A model generated the notes under the pieces. It was not told the DNA's origin. It saw only the letters and a list, made by a program, of their open reading frames with translations, and did not search any database. Shown one piece after another: positions 34,157-47,767 of a stretch of 64,000 nucleotides of DNA (position 1 is the stretch's first letter; each line of letters opens with the position of its first letter). The position numbers were made by a program, and so were the translations under genes. Origin of the DNA: Tillus elongatus (lineage: Eukaryota; Arthropoda; Insecta; Coleoptera; Cleridae); assembly GCA_964006375.1 (NCBI GenBank), contig OZ023270.1, forward strand, positions 60,270,288 through 60,334,287, read 5' to 3'.

Positions 34157-34867
34157 TTACAGTCTGACTTCAGGCCTCAAGTTTCGGTTTATCCAATATA
34201 GTGCTCGTTCCTGGCTTATAGGACCATGTCTGCGGACTAAGGTCTGTATGGCATTCACATAATCACGGCCTGTCCCTCTTGGACCTTGTCGACGGTTGGC
34301 TATCTTTTCTTCCAGTTGGATTGCATAATCAGACGGTAGGTAGGTTTCTTTGTAACAGCATATGAAGGTGGGCCAGCAGTCGAAACGGTGGTTGTTGTTT
34401 ATGTACCTTAATAATGCGGAATATGTTAGGAGCAGCGGTGCAGCTTTCAGCATGACTGGTAATTCTAAATTGTAATCGAAGCTCATCGATTCTTTCTAAG
34501 AAGGATATTTGATCGGTTTCCCCATTAAAACGGAGATCCCATCGGGTGATTTCCGGTTTCTATTGGTGGTATCGTCAGTACGGTTGAAATAGACACCGCG
34601 AGCAGCCCCCGCTCCGGTTTTCAAGAATCGACTCAGTCTACGTCGTAGGTCATCCATTGTGCCTTCTGTGGATAATCCAAATTTTCGGAGTTCTTCAGTC
34701 AGTTCAGTCTTTTTGAGTGTATAGATCCATGCGGTTCTTGGTTCGGGATTGCTAGCCTGGCCAGGCGATGCCAACATTGATGGTGTTGATGGGGCTGAAT
34801 CTTGGTCTTCGTTGCTGGTTCCGGTGGCAGTGGTTTCGCTTGCGGAGTGATTTTATGTTGTCGGCAT
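34157..34867 (-). pseudogene. LTR-retrotransposon Gag with SAP domain, two stops
   Basis: A single minus-strand frame starts at ATG 34865-34867 and is interrupted by an early TAA (fifth codon) and a TAG near 34496. Residues WIYTLKKTELTEELRKFGLS, then DDLRRRLSRFLK, form a SAP-type helix pair (nucleic-acid binding). After the second stop the capsid-like part reads TYSALLRYINNNHRFDCW, YLPSDYAIQLEEKIANRRQG, YVNAIQTLVRRHG and YWINRNLRPEVRL, as in retrotransposon Gag. It is cut at 34157 by the repeat module, so zinc knuckle and pol are absent. Confidence 0.75.
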
Positions 34868-36180
34868 TTTTTTTTCTTTTTTGAAAATTCGCTTTCAGTA
34901 CCAGTAGGCAGCCTGTGGTTGCTTGGTAAAAGCTGAGAAATCTATTACAGTTTATTTAGTACACGTCGTTCTCCGGCTCAACTGTTTCTCGAAAGAGAAA
35001 AGAAAACAGACTTGTTTGGGTACGCAGGTTGTCACCGAGAAAAAAAAAAAAGAAAACAAAGCGGAAGTTTCTCAGCACGGAAGGATTCTAAACCTAAGCA
35101 GTTCAAGTCCCTGCTCGGTGGGCCATTTATGTGACCTGCTTTCCGAACGGTGCAGTGGTCGGTCGGAAAAATGCCAAGAGTCTCGAGCGCCACCACTTTC
35201 TAAATGGACAGTTTTAGGGAGAAAGTGGAAGCCCCAAAGGAAGACGGCAGAATTACGGGGGACGGACCACCCCGTGGATGCAGCATGCCTGGGTAGTATT
35301 CAGTGGAGATGATTGTTGTCCAGGGGTCAGAACTGTTTCAGGTTCAGGGGAAACTTAAGCTAGCGAGTAAAAGCTGGATGTATAAAAAATATAGATTTAT
35401 TAAAACAAGAGGTATAAACAATAAAAAATATATATATATATATATATAGAAGTGATTACAAACTTAAAATGAGTATTCTCGCCAGGGTTGAAACTTGAAG
35501 AAAATCTAACCAGATGTTTACCCTCCTCGTTTTCTGCCCTTACCCAAGTAGAGGAAGATTTGTTCTGGAATTATTCTGATTCCAGCAGCTTCGTTCCCCA
35601 ATGGGGTATGGTTAATTTTATTTATCAAAATGGCGATACCTTACGATATCCCGCCCCTCGCTGTCCACCTAGCGGGACATGTTGGGAGGTGAAATATCAT
35701 AAGCTATATATAGGCCTTCAAGCCCCAAATTCAGTCCTCGGGGAATAGCCGCCTAGCGGGCATGAGAGGTTCGGGAGCTTGAAGTCACGCGGTCAAAATA
35801 ATACAGTCTAGTTTAAATGCAACAAGCTCTAGCTGGAACGAGATATAATGCACCTATAATATAAATCAAAACAAACGTTTTCTGTGAGTTGAGCTTGGGT
35901 AAGTTATGAAAACAAACACACCGGTTAAAATAAACGAGGATTCTGCAAATATTTAGAATGAATAATACGGGTCGATGGTAGGGTACGGGGGTGAACACAT
36001 ATATAGTAAAATGGCCGGACAAGAAAATCGGGGAATGGATAAATATGTTTCGAAAATAGATGATCCTGGAGAACAGCGGAACAGACGAAATCCAAAAGTA
36101 AAATTTATAGCAAAAATATTTAAAGAAATAAAATTATTATCAATAAAATAATTTTTCACTACAGGTTCTAGACTACTGAT
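34868..36180 (-). other. Probable 5' untranslated region and LTR of the SAP-Gag element
   Basis: More GC-balanced than its flanks and directly upstream of gag on the minus strand. The candidate primer-binding area TGACCCCTGGACAAC lies near 35310-35326. LTR edges could not be fixed and no second LTR is present. A short (TA)n tract lies at 35428-35448. The open frames here have no recognisable domains. Confidence 0.4.
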
Positions 36181-36639
36181 GGCGGTATGGCTGCGGTGCG
36201 AAAAATTTGGTTGTCTTGGGGACGTTGACGGTTACTTTATACTGGGAGGGCAACTGGGATCATGACGTAATTATATATTTACTATGAAGGCTCTTAATTG
36301 AACAAGAGATTCAATCGGTGGAATAAGACCAGCCAGGCAAAACGCCTTTTATATGGGAAAGTATATGCATCTCTTGTTACTTCTAGAGACTTTGAGGGCT
36401 GTTCTTTTTATGGGCGGAACAAATTAAAAATTTTGTGAATTTACGAAATTTTAGTTGTATTTATCAGCAGATAATATTCCAATGCTGATTGACTTTGGAT
36501 GGGCCCGTGCTTTATGCAGCTTTTTGTTTATATACAGGTGGTTATAAATGGGTATACGGCAGAATTTATTGGGAAATAAATATTTGCAGAATTTAATTAT
36601 AAAATATTAGTTGGAAATATCATAACGAAATGCAATTTT
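36181..36639. other. Intergenic, no gene recognised
   Basis: AT-rich. It may include the left end of the mariner-like remnant that follows ('tatacaggtggttataaatgg' near 36532), since that end style is typical of Tc1/mariner elements. Confidence 0.4.
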
Positions 36640-37480
36640 CGTTACACGTTAGATTGGATCTATTTCTTGAATGTGAAGAATATACTCACAATTCTGCAAG
36701 CCAATTAGCTCAAAATAACAACGTGGACCAATCTTTAGTGGTAACGTTATTCAAAGAAAAGAAGTAGCATCCTTACAATGTGCGATTGATACACAAGTTA
36801 AAATATGATGTTTCAGGCCGTCGTTTACAGTTTTGTGAACTATTAATGTTGCGCTGCGACCAAAATCCTAATTTTCCTATTAATATACACTTTTCTGATG
36901 AATCCACTTTTTGACTGAATGGGATAGTAAATCGTGACAACTCAATATATTAGTCACGGGAAAATCCTCACTGGACTCCGCAGTCAACGTATGACAAAGT
37001 GAATGTATGGATGGAAATAACGGGACTGCGTTCTATAGGGCATTACTTTTTTCAAGGAAATCTTACAGCAGTCCGTTACCTAAATTTCTTGCGAATGGAT
37101 ATAGGCTGTAATTTTTTCAAATTATCACGAGGAAGATGTGCCCCATCAGGATATTTGGTTTCAGAAAGGCGGGGCTCCTAACTTTTAAGTAGATATCCGT
37201 CAATATTTCGATGCCACATTTCCTGAAAGATTGATGGGGCAAGGAGGAGCAACTGAGTGGCCACCGCGTTCCCCAGACTTGACTCCCTAGGATTCTTTTC
37301 TGTAGGGTTATTTAAAATCCAAAGTTTATTTCAACAAACTAAATAATTTAGAGGAGCTACAGCAAAGAATTCGCGCTGAAGTGGAGCAAATTAATTCACA
37401 TTTTTGAGCACAGTGTGTTTAAACTTTTATCGGTCAATGTCAAATGGAAGGTGGAGAACAATTTGAACAGGTCCGGTAAA
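36640..37480 (+). pseudogene. Tc1/mariner-type transposase remnant
   Basis: Many stops and frameshifts, but conserved blocks remain: SASQLAQ, FSDESTF (first catalytic Asp), VNRDN, KVNVWMEI, GHYFFQGNLTAVRYL, RRGS in place of the 'DGAP' block, and a WPPRSPDL-type segment near 37258-37290. It is older than the copy at 38566. No intact inverted ends were found. Confidence 0.75.
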
Positions 37481-37789
37481 GTTTGTTTGTTTTCCTTGGG
37501 TCAATAATTTTTTCCATTAAACTGATGTTTCCATTTCTTAAAACTATCATCATTTAAGTAGTAGTAGTAAGCAGGTCTATGGAAAAATAGCAAAAAATAT
37601 AGTTGTCATTTCTAAAAACTCATGATGAAATTACCATTTAGTAATAAGTGTCGTCATAAGTGTAACCCTTACGTCATAAGTTGGCAATTGAAAAAATAAA
37701 ATTGACCTGTCCAAGCGTTTTCCTTGAAAAAATGGAATCACGCATTTATATATTATGTTCCTAACTTTATCATCACACTGTATATATTA
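37481..37789. other. AT-rich, no feature recognised
   Basis: Contains only short simple repeats ('gtagtagtagtaa'). Confidence 0.4.
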
Positions 37790-37888
37790 ATATTTAAAAA
37801 TATTGGTAAAGCTAATCAGTACAAATAGCGTTTTTATCACTACAACGTAGAAATTATAATTTTTCTCGACAACAAAATCCACAAAATA
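37790..37888. repeat. Duplicated flank, occupied site
   Basis: About 100 bp ('tattaatattt..agcgtttttatcactacaacgtagaaattata..ccacaaaaTA') repeated at 41733-41845. Here it is interrupted at TA by the composite mariner-like element and resumes at 41559. Confidence 0.75.
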
Positions 37889-38090
37889 CAGGCTGTCCCA
37901 CGTCGAGTAATGTATTAGATTATTTCCGAAAATATACATTTTTGAGTGCTGAAAATTTGTATACGGGGGTTTCCGAAGATGCTTTATTTAATGGAAATAA
38001 TTTACAAAATGGTGGACTTCCGGTTACACCGTAAATAGATATAAACATCGTTATTTCAAATAGAACAGTCTGTATATTATTGCATTTTTA

Positions 38091-40146
38091 GAATACTCAT
38101 ATAATTTTAGGTTAAAAGTTATTAGGGTATGCTCTCCCTATCTTTAACTGTTTTCGATTTATGTCAATTTATTTGAGAATTCGGTTCAAGGGGAGGCTGA
38201 ATTAATGGGGGTAATTTCGTTTCGTGTTAGGATGCTGAAAATCCTTTAATTTGTCAGACACGTTCCAAAGCCATTAAGCTTCGGCATGATTGTGAGGCAA
38301 AATTGTTTGATATACATGGTGTTTTGTAGGATGTATTAGAATTTGGTGTGCTTTAAACTAGAATAACTCATTTATTTCAAATGGAACATCCTGTATATTA
38401 TCTTTTCATTGAATAAAGCAGATAATTCTCTTTGTATGTATGAATTCTAAGAGTGCTATGTGATGTTTGACATTTTCACGTTTATTGTCAGTTTTATCTT
38501 TCTGTCATTCACAACGTGAGTTATTTTGTCTTTGTTGTCTGAATTAATAGGAATTCTACGTTATAGTGGATAATGCCAGCTATTCAAACAAAGAATTGCT
38601 GAATTTATTTTATTTTCATGGAGAATGCAACAGAGTGGTCAGCAGAACATGTCGGCTGTTTAATGATAGGTATCCTGAGTCATCGCCAATGACTGCGTTG
38701 AAATTCAGACGTTATGAAACCAATTTCTTGACAACGGGAAGTTGCACGATTAAACAAACATCAAGATCAGTTCTAGTTACAGAATACGAAGACACACAAA
38801 TTTCTGTGTTGTCTTATTTCGAAGCTCATCCAAAGGCGTCAATACGTTCAGCTGAACATGACATGAACATAGCACGTTCCTCCATACAGAGCATATTGTC
38901 CAAGCATAAGATGCATAATTATAAATTTATAAGTGTACAAGCTCTGCAACCGAACGACCCAGCCCGCCGAATTGAATTTTGTCACACTGTCCTTGAAAGA
39001 CACCGCAACGATCCTTTATTTCTGAAAAGCATAATTTGGAACGACGAAACAAAGATGTCCCATGGAGGTATATTTAACAGACATAATATTTACTACTGGG
39101 CTCAAGACAATCCTCATGTCAAAAGAGAACGCTGTCTTCAGAGAAAATTCAGCTTCAACTTGTTTGCTCTTCTGATGGATGATAAAATATCGTACTGCAT
39201 TTACGATAATAATCTGACAGCTGTGCAATACCTAGAGATTTTGCGAACCACTGTCTCTGATTTCTGGGATAATTTACCACTTACTGCGTATGTGAATTGT
39301 TGGTATCAACTAGATGGGGCTCCTGCGCATTATTCAGCAGAGGTGAGGAGCTTTTTAAATGATGAATTCGGAGAGAGGTGGATGAGACGCGGCGGAACAT
39401 ACAATTGCCCCCCCCCCCACGGTCGGCCCACCTCACTCTTCTGGATTTCTACCTATGGGGTAAATTAAAATCAGATGTTTATGCGACTCCAGTCAACACT
39501 AGGGAAGAACTTGAAATAGTGTCCGGAATTGTTTGGATAATATTGACCCCGCAGAAATACGGCGTACAACAAGTGAAGGAGTTGTAATACGCTTAGAGCG
39601 ATGTATTAGTGCGAATGGTACACAATTTGAACAATATCAATCATGAGTTTCTTAGCTAGTCATAATCATTTTCAACTTTCAATACTTTGGGTTATTCTCT
39701 GTTATTTGTTAAAATTTCATAAATATTAAATTTTGATAAACCGCAAATATCTCGACAATTATCAACTTTAGGTATAGGGAATGCTATAGAAAATACTACA
39801 GTTTGAAAGAGAATTATCTGCTCTATGCAGTGAGAAGATAATATACAGATGTTCCATTTGAAATAAATGCGTTATTCTAGTTTAAAGCACACCAAATTCT
39901 AATACATCCTACAAAACACCCTGTATATGAAACAATTTTTCCTCACAATCATGTCGAAGTTTATTGGCCTTGGAACGTGTCTTACAAATTAAAGAATTTT
40001 AAGCCTCCTTACACGACACGAAATCACCTTCATTAAGTCAGCCTCCCCTTGAACAGAATTCTCAAATAAATTGACATAACCCGAAAACAGTTGAAGATAG
40101 GGAGAGCATACCCTAATAATTTTAACCTAAGATTAGATGAGTATTC
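38091..40146 (+). mobile_element. Inner long-TIR mariner-like transposon with transposase
   Basis: Ends GAATACTCAT...ATGAGTATTC next to TA on both sides. The inverted arms of about 350 bp (38091-38440 and 39805-40146) include 'attagggtatgctctcccta' and its complement. The transposase gene lies between the arms. Such long arms are unusual for classical mariner, whose ends are about 30 bp. Confidence 0.8.
38566..39587 (+). pseudogene. Mariner-like transposase, nearly intact
   Basis: About 335 residues in two frames. The N-terminal helix-turn-helix part is SNKELLNLFYFHGECNR to ARSSIQSILSKHKMHNYKF. The catalytic part has IIWNDETKMSHGG (first Asp), VNCWYQLDGAPAHY (second Asp) and LLDFYLWGKLKSDVY (third-Asp region; the usual PDLT is changed to AHLT). 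A run of about ten C at 39407-39417 shifts the frame just before PPRS, so the protein breaks there. The shift could be a sequencing or assembly error. The start could also be a few codons later. Confidence 0.85.
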
Positions 40147-40156
40147 TAAAAAACTC

Positions 40157-40556
40157 TGGACGCAGCAAGTGCGTTATGGTAGTGAATTTTCATAAAAATG
40201 TTTTTAATAACAAATAGGTATGTGTGTTTTTTTAAGAAAGCAAGTATCAAATTTGGTTATACTCATTTATACTCATTATATCTTACAAAGAAGCCGTGCT
40301 TGTGCTTGTATCAACAAACTTTTGTAAAAATCCTCAAATAATCAAACTGTCAATCTATATATTAGAAACAATGGGCCATGTTTCATCAAAATAACTTTAT
40401 TGTTTGAAAATCTACAAAAATTTCCGAAAGTAAACTTAAATTCATCCCGAAAAAAACTGGTTTTCTGGCCAACCTTATAGGTTAATAGCAAATTGATTCA
40501 AATTTGAAGCATTTAATGAAAATTCGCTACCATAATGTACTTGCTGCGTCCCCAAT
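40157..40556. mobile_element. MITE with 'GGACGCAGCAAGTGCGTTAT' inverted ends
   Basis: The left end (40157) and the inverted right end (40518-40556) match over about 35 bases. Single ends of the same family lie at 2943 and 42655. No coding capacity. Confidence 0.65.
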
Positions 40557-41234
40557 TTCTTTGCTTACAAGGATGTATCATATTTCGATGGAAAATGCAA
40601 AAATGCAATAACATAGGGCGTGTTCGTTAAAAAAAAAGAAAATTTGAATCATCAACGACTTACGGGCCAGCCTGTAATTGTGAAAATATTTTTTAGGATG
40701 TAGCTCAAGACACCCTATAATTAATGTAAACAACTTTTTTCGTAACTTGCATAATAACGGATATCTAGAGCTTTAATCATTTTTTACGAAAATTCGACAA
40801 AAATGATATACCATTAAACGATAAACTCTATATCCAACACTACTGCTAAAGCATCAGAGAAAGGGTATATTTGAAATGAATTTTCTGGGAATATTTTAGT
40901 AAAATTAAGGACAATGACGATTGAAACTAAGAGTTCAGGCTTTGTAAAACAATATTCTCGAAACATTTCCTTTCCGTAGATCATATTAGTTTCAGGTTCA
41001 TTGCCTAAATATTACAAATTCTGACGTTTTAAATCGCGACTTTGACGTTTTGAGGAAAACCCAAATTTCTGTTTCTTTAAATGACTGTAACTTTTTTCTC
41101 CTTTAACCTACAGAGCTTTATTTTGGAAAATAGCTTACCCTTAATGATTGAAACCCGTGTACCAAATTTCGTTGCTCTTACTTTGTTAATTCCGGAGATA
41201 TAATTTTTTTTCGAATGAAAACTCAAACATATAA
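40557..41234. other. Interior of the composite element, no gene
   Basis: AT-rich. Several 'aatttcgttgc..' type stretches recall other short repeats of the window, but no unit could be closed. Confidence 0.4.
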
Positions 41235-41370
41235 AAATTGAAACTGACCCCGGATATGGGTTCTAGGGGTCCTAGTTCGCGCTCATTTGCAAAAAATGTT
41301 TCAAAATTCGAAAGTCGGGATTTCCCCATTAGTGAATTTTTTCTACGAAAATTCACTAAAAATGCAATAA
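41235..41370. repeat. 'GGGTTCTAGGGGTCCTAG' repeat family, copy 2
   Basis: Direct match to 3748-3890. It continues into the right arm of the composite element ('aaaaatgcaataatataca'). Confidence 0.7.
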
Positions 41371-41732
41371 TATACAGGCTGTTCTAATTGAAATAACGAT
41401 GTTTATATCTATTTATGGTGTAACCGGAAATCCGCCAGTTTGGAAATTATTTTCATTAAATAGAGCATCTTTGGAAACCCCCGTACACAAATTTTCAGCG
41501 CTCAAAAATGTATATTTTTGGAAATAATCTAATACATTACTCGACGTGGGACAGCCTGTATAACTAAATATTAGGTTGAACACTAAATATTCCTAAACTC
41601 ACAGATATTTTCTAGCTGTAATGTTTTTTATGCATTAGTCATTAATTACAAGTAATACTTGATCAAGGGTATTCAGGAACAATAATTAGAAGCTACTACT
41701 CAAACAACGTTTACATTAATGCATGTATATAT

Positions 41733-41845
41733 TAATATTCAAAAACATTAGCAAAACTATTAAGTATAAATAGCGTTTTTACCATTACACCGTAGAAATT
41801 ATAATTTTTCCTGACAAAAAGATCCACAAAATAAAACTAAATATT
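41733..41845. repeat. Empty-site paralogue of the composite insertion
   Basis: Repeats the left flank (37790-37888) and continues without the element into 'aaactaaatattagattgaacac', which matches the right flank at 41561-41590. Confidence 0.75.
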
Positions 41846-41917
41846 AGATTGAACACCAAATACATACCCCTCAATATCTTTAAAAAAAGCATATTCCTTT
41901 TTTAACGCATAAATAAA

Positions 41918-42086
41918 ATGCATATAATAATTAACAAAAAAGTAGTTAATGATTGGTTGCCTGTATTTTTAGTAGCTCGACTATTTGGCATGTGTCCATT
42001 GGAAATTAAAACCGTAAATAATAAAACCACATTATCGATGGCAATAAGATGGGTGTTGTATAGCATATTAGTAATTGCAGGTGCTA
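41918..42086 (+). CDS. Gr: Insect gustatory receptor, exon 1
   Basis: Gene spans 41918-58451 and beyond (four exons seen, about 281 residues of an expected 370-420). Exon 1 starts MHIIINKKVVNDW and carries FLVARLFGMCPLEIK, the N-terminal 'h..hGh.P' segment usual in insect gustatory receptors, then the first half of TM1 (WVLYSILVIAGA). The donor is GTAAGTAT at 42087, phase 1. These receptors are seven-helix ligand-gated ion channels with an inside N-terminus, in sensory-neuron dendrites. The frame is intact. No clear promoter is seen upstream. The start could be further upstream only if another exon exists. Confidence 0.78.
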
Positions 42087-43109
42087 GTAAGTATCCTAAA
42101 ACCACGGACACACAGTTAGACAGGTGAGCCGACAACCGTTTAAAATGTAATCATTTTATTTTCTTTAGACATGGATGGACAACGTGCTATGCACTTTTAC
42201 ATTTACATAAGCGCATAAACAACGCTGGGTATTTTAAGTTTAGTTTTAGTGTTAACCAGACAGGTTGCAGATTACACTCACATGCCATATGTGATACACA
42301 GCATGCATAGCGCGTCGGCATACCTGTTTATTTATACATCCGTGCCTTACATTACCAAATTTATAACTAAGCTCACCCAACAGTAATATAACGTCATGCA
42401 AAGTAACACTCTAGGTAAGACTGATATTGATGTTATTCAGTTTTCCATTAAAGCATTTAATTGACTAAAAATTTGAACTGTTATGCGACAAATATCATTT
42501 ATTACAAATTATTAGTCGTACTATTGAAATGTAATTTTATTGTAAATAAAAAAATGCAAGTAATGTCAATAAATAAATGGGGATTTTTAATTATGGCGTG
42601 AGTTTTTCGGTTGAAATTTGTATGTGCGTTGACAGAAAATAAAAAAGTCCGGGACGCAACAAGTGCGTTATGGTAGTGAATTTTTATTAAATGCTTCAAA
42701 TTTGAATAACTCAATTTTATATAAACTTAGAAAGTCTAATTTTGGCACGTAGTAAGGTCTTTCCTAAAGTAATGTATCCACCAAATTTTAGTAAAATAAC
42801 TTTGTAATTTTCGTTGAAAACAAATTTTTCTAAAGAAAATTCAAAATTTGAATACCTCAATTTTTTATAAACTTAGAAAGTTGAATTTTGGTGCGTAGTA
42901 AGGTCTTTTGCAAGGCAATATATTCATTAAGTTTAATTAAAATAACTTTGTAATTTTCGGAGAAAAAATTTGTTCGAAAAAAAATCAAAATTTTCCGGGA
43001 AAACCTTATCGGATTTTCCTGGCTAACGAACTCATCCAAGCCATTATCAAAAGAAAGGCACTGGCAGAGTTTCATTGAAATCTGTTAATTATTTTTCTAG
43101 TTATAGGTT

Positions 43110-43175
<66 letters not shown>

Positions 43176-43798
43176 CTTGAAGTATAGGCCCAAGGTAAAT
43201 CTTGCCTGTCGTAAGAGGTGACTAACTGAAATCCTGGCGGCGGCCCGGTTCAGAAGAATCTGGCAGCAGGCGGATATATCTGGGGAGTGATATACAATTG
43301 ACTTCGCTTGGTTACTCACAATATCACCGGCCTACGGTTCTAATTGTGGTGAGAATGCATCTAGCCTTACATACTTTGTCCCTATATTAGGGTAGAAATG
43401 GGTCACGTCTGACAACTTACTAAATTGTTAGTTGGTTGTATACAGTCTTTATATTTTAACATTATGTGTTATTTGGAGCTGCCGTGTTAACATACTTCTT
43501 GGTTCCGCAACGAGATGGCGGCACGCGCTTTGTGTCTTACATCTCACTTAGTGTTAAACATAGAAAAATTAAAGGTAACTATATGAGCTCTGGTCGCTTT
43601 GATTGGTGGCCATGCAAAGAAAATTTTCGAAAATCTTAAAGTCGAATTCTTCCATTAAAATTATCGACAAAAGTACTTAAAACTTTTAATGCCGCTACTT
43701 GGTATCTCGACGGTTTAGGTAATTTTTCTTTTTAATTGTTATATCTTGTATTCAGTTTGATATATACAGTACCTAACAATTATTGTTGTATTTTGTAG
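42087..43798. other. Intron 1 of the receptor: repeat fragments
   Basis: Holds a MITE end at 42655 ('gggacgcaacaagtgcgttatgg'), two copies of an 'aacttagaaagt..aattttggtgcgtagtaaggtctttt' unit (42720-42800 and 42862-42950), a copy of the 'cctggctaacgaactcatccaagccatt' repeat (42985-43090), a (TA)n tract and a possible retroelement tail near 43200-43260. No gene on either strand. Confidence 0.6.
43112..43174. repeat. (TA)n microsatellite
   Basis: About 62 bp in intron 1 of the receptor gene, directly beside a dispersed repeat. Confidence 0.95.
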
Positions 43799-43989
43799 CT
43801 GCTTTATTTATACATTGTTTCAACGAAGAAACAAAAAACACGGTTACTCAAGTAGTGAGAAAAGGAAGATATACTAAATATACAAACTATGTGGAAATTG
43901 GGTTGATGCTTGCAACGCTGGCTACTAGAAATCTATTTGCTCCACTAAAGATGAAAAGCTTTTACCAGATTTTACAGTGCCTTGATGAG
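43799..43989 (+). CDS. Gr: Gustatory receptor, exon 2
   Basis: Acceptor TTTTGTAG at 43798, phase 1, in frame with exon 1 (the split codon reads Thr). Encodes the end of TM1 (ALFIHCFNEE), a polar loop, TM2 (YVEIGLMLATLATRNLF) and APLKMKSFYQILQCLDE, where the 'L..h...LD.hD' segment of the family begins. The donor GTAAGTG follows at 43990, phase 0. No stops in 64 codons. Confidence 0.8.
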
Positions 43990-44639
43990 GTAAGTGTGTA
44001 CAAAATTCTTGAATATATTTCTAACTTCCAAGTATTTTACGTCCCAGGTATTTGAGACATACGGATCTATCTTATAAAGGAGACTAATTTATATACTTAC
44101 AAAATTTGAAACGTTTTATATAAAAAGTAGTATCTGTTTTCACTTGTATCAGCAATGGTTTTACGAGCCATTACATTAATTGGCTGGTTACTCTTACTTT
44201 TGATGTTCTGTAGTAATATTATGTCCTCAATTCATTGATTGTTCTTGCCCTTTTTTGGTGAAACTGGTCCATACTAAATACAGACTTGGACACTACTTCT
44301 CTGGCTTTACTGTTGGTTTTCATTTATGTAAGTGAAGGAAATAGCCAGCACGCAAGCTAACTGGAGCAACTGTCTCTTTTGAATTGCGGATGTTCTAGAA
44401 GAAGATTTTCTTCTGTCTGAGGATGCTGCCAAGCAGTGAAACCGATTACAGAAACGTTGAAAAACATCTAGAACATCTAGAATTCAGAAGAACCGCTTGA
44501 TTCAATTAGCTTACGCTTGGGCTACGTCCTCTATTTACAGAAACGAAAACGAACAGTGAAGCCAGATTAAGTTGTCTCCAAGTCTGTATTTATTATGTCC
44601 TCAGTTTATTTAACTTCTTACTTGTTTTTCTGCGCTTCG

Positions 44640-44820
44640 GATAGGGCCGTAAATCCGTCCGCGCTATGTACCATGCGATGTTCCACACTTTGCAGATCGC
44701 TACGTTTTACAAATAAATGAAGAGGCTAAGCAAACTCTCCAGGATGGTAGTGTGAAACTGCTCCCTGGAGTCGGTGATTGTAGTAGTGGAAATTGATCGA
44801 CGTTAACGAAACAAAATATA
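44640..44820 (+). mobile_element. Decayed SINE body in receptor intron 2
   Basis: Matches the body and tail of the SINE at 25166-25527 ('atgcgatgtt', 'tgtgaaactgctccctggagtcggtgattg', 'cgacgtta..gaaacaaa'), but the tRNA-like head is missing or too changed to see. About 75-80 percent alike by eye, so older than the other two copies. Confidence 0.7.
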
Positions 44821-45059
44821 GACATACAACTTGTTTGCTCAACTATTTAGTTTTATGACCTCTTCTGGTAGATGACGATGGTGGCACCCAATGTAGGGCC
44901 TATCCTTGTGTTTGTCAAATGGAAATATCTGACAGCCACACATTCCAATGCTTTACTATTGCAGCGCTCCGTATATCCGACCAAATTATTACAAAATCTG
45001 TAAATTTAAGCTAATGCTAGCATTGATCGAATGCTCTCTATAATTATTTTAGTGATAAA

Positions 45060-45169
45060 AAAAAATCACTAATGGGATCGCGACTTTCGAATTTTGAAAA
45101 CATTTCTTCAAGTGAGCGCGAATTAGCCCTCGTAGAACATATATCCGGGGTCAGTTTCAATTTTTATAT

Positions 45170-45172
<3 letters not shown>
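45060..45172. repeat. 'GGGTTCTAGGGGTCCTAG' repeat family, copy 3 (inverted)
   Basis: Inverted copy ending at a TA array, with 'gagcgcgaattag..' and 'ccggggtcagtttcaat' recognisable. Confidence 0.65.

Positions 45173-45242
<70 letters not shown>
45173..45242. repeat. (TA)n microsatellite followed by a 'TACAGGATGTCC' end
   Basis: About 70 bp of TA running straight into TACAGGATGTCCGC, a Tc1/mariner-style end. About 250 bp of AT-rich non-coding sequence follows. Confidence 0.85.
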
Positions 45243-45245
<3 letters not shown>

Positions 45246-45653
45246 GATGTCCGCAAAAGATGAGCAAAAAATTCAGGTGGTTATTCCAGTCAAAAAAAAT
45301 TATGTCACTAGTTTTTATAAGAGTTTTTCGAAGACTCGAAAATAACGGAGTTATAGGGTGCCAAAAAATTTTTTTTTAATTTTTTTTCGATAACTTTTTT
45401 TGTCGTAGATCGATTCTTTTCAAATTTGGTGCACACGTATATAATACAACTCTGTATTTATGCTACCAATTCGATATGGAAATATTGAAACTTAAAGGCC
45501 GAAACTGCCCTTGACCAACAGATAAGGACTCATAACTTTTTTGCTTAAATCTTTATCTCAAATCTAACAATACACGTTTGAAGGGAATTATAAAATCTTC
45601 AAAAAAGGTCTTCTTGGTGCATCACGATAAAACTAACCGTTTTCGAGAAAATT

Positions 45654-47500
<1,847 letters not shown>

Positions 47501-47767
47501 TTCTTCTTCAGTGGACTATATATTAATACGAGAAGTGATACGGGTGGTAGTGTACTGGTGTGCTCTCAATAAAAGTCTGTTTTTTAGTGGTTAAAAGTGA
47601 GAATAAATTGTTTTGGAAAAGACATGCATGTAGGGGCAATCCAGCTGGTTCTAACAGTGAGTTTGTTTTGAATATTCGATAATAATTTGATTGGAAAGCA
47701 GCTGTTTAAAGTAAATCTTTTAAACAGTTAAATATATGGCGAAATATATTTAACATGAATACTTATT

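Larger units (their letters stand above)
37889..41558. mobile_element. Composite long-TIR mariner-like element, inserted at TA
   Basis: Outer inverted ends of about 200 bp (37889-38088 and 41371-41558) begin CAGGCTGTCCCACGTCGAGT and are about 90 percent alike, the first 39 bases being identical. Target TA lies on both sides. The empty-site copy at 41733-41845 reads straight across the insertion point, which fixes the boundaries. Nested inside are a second long-TIR element (38091-40146), a MITE (40157-40556) and a copy of the 'ctaggggtcctag' repeat. Confidence 0.85.
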
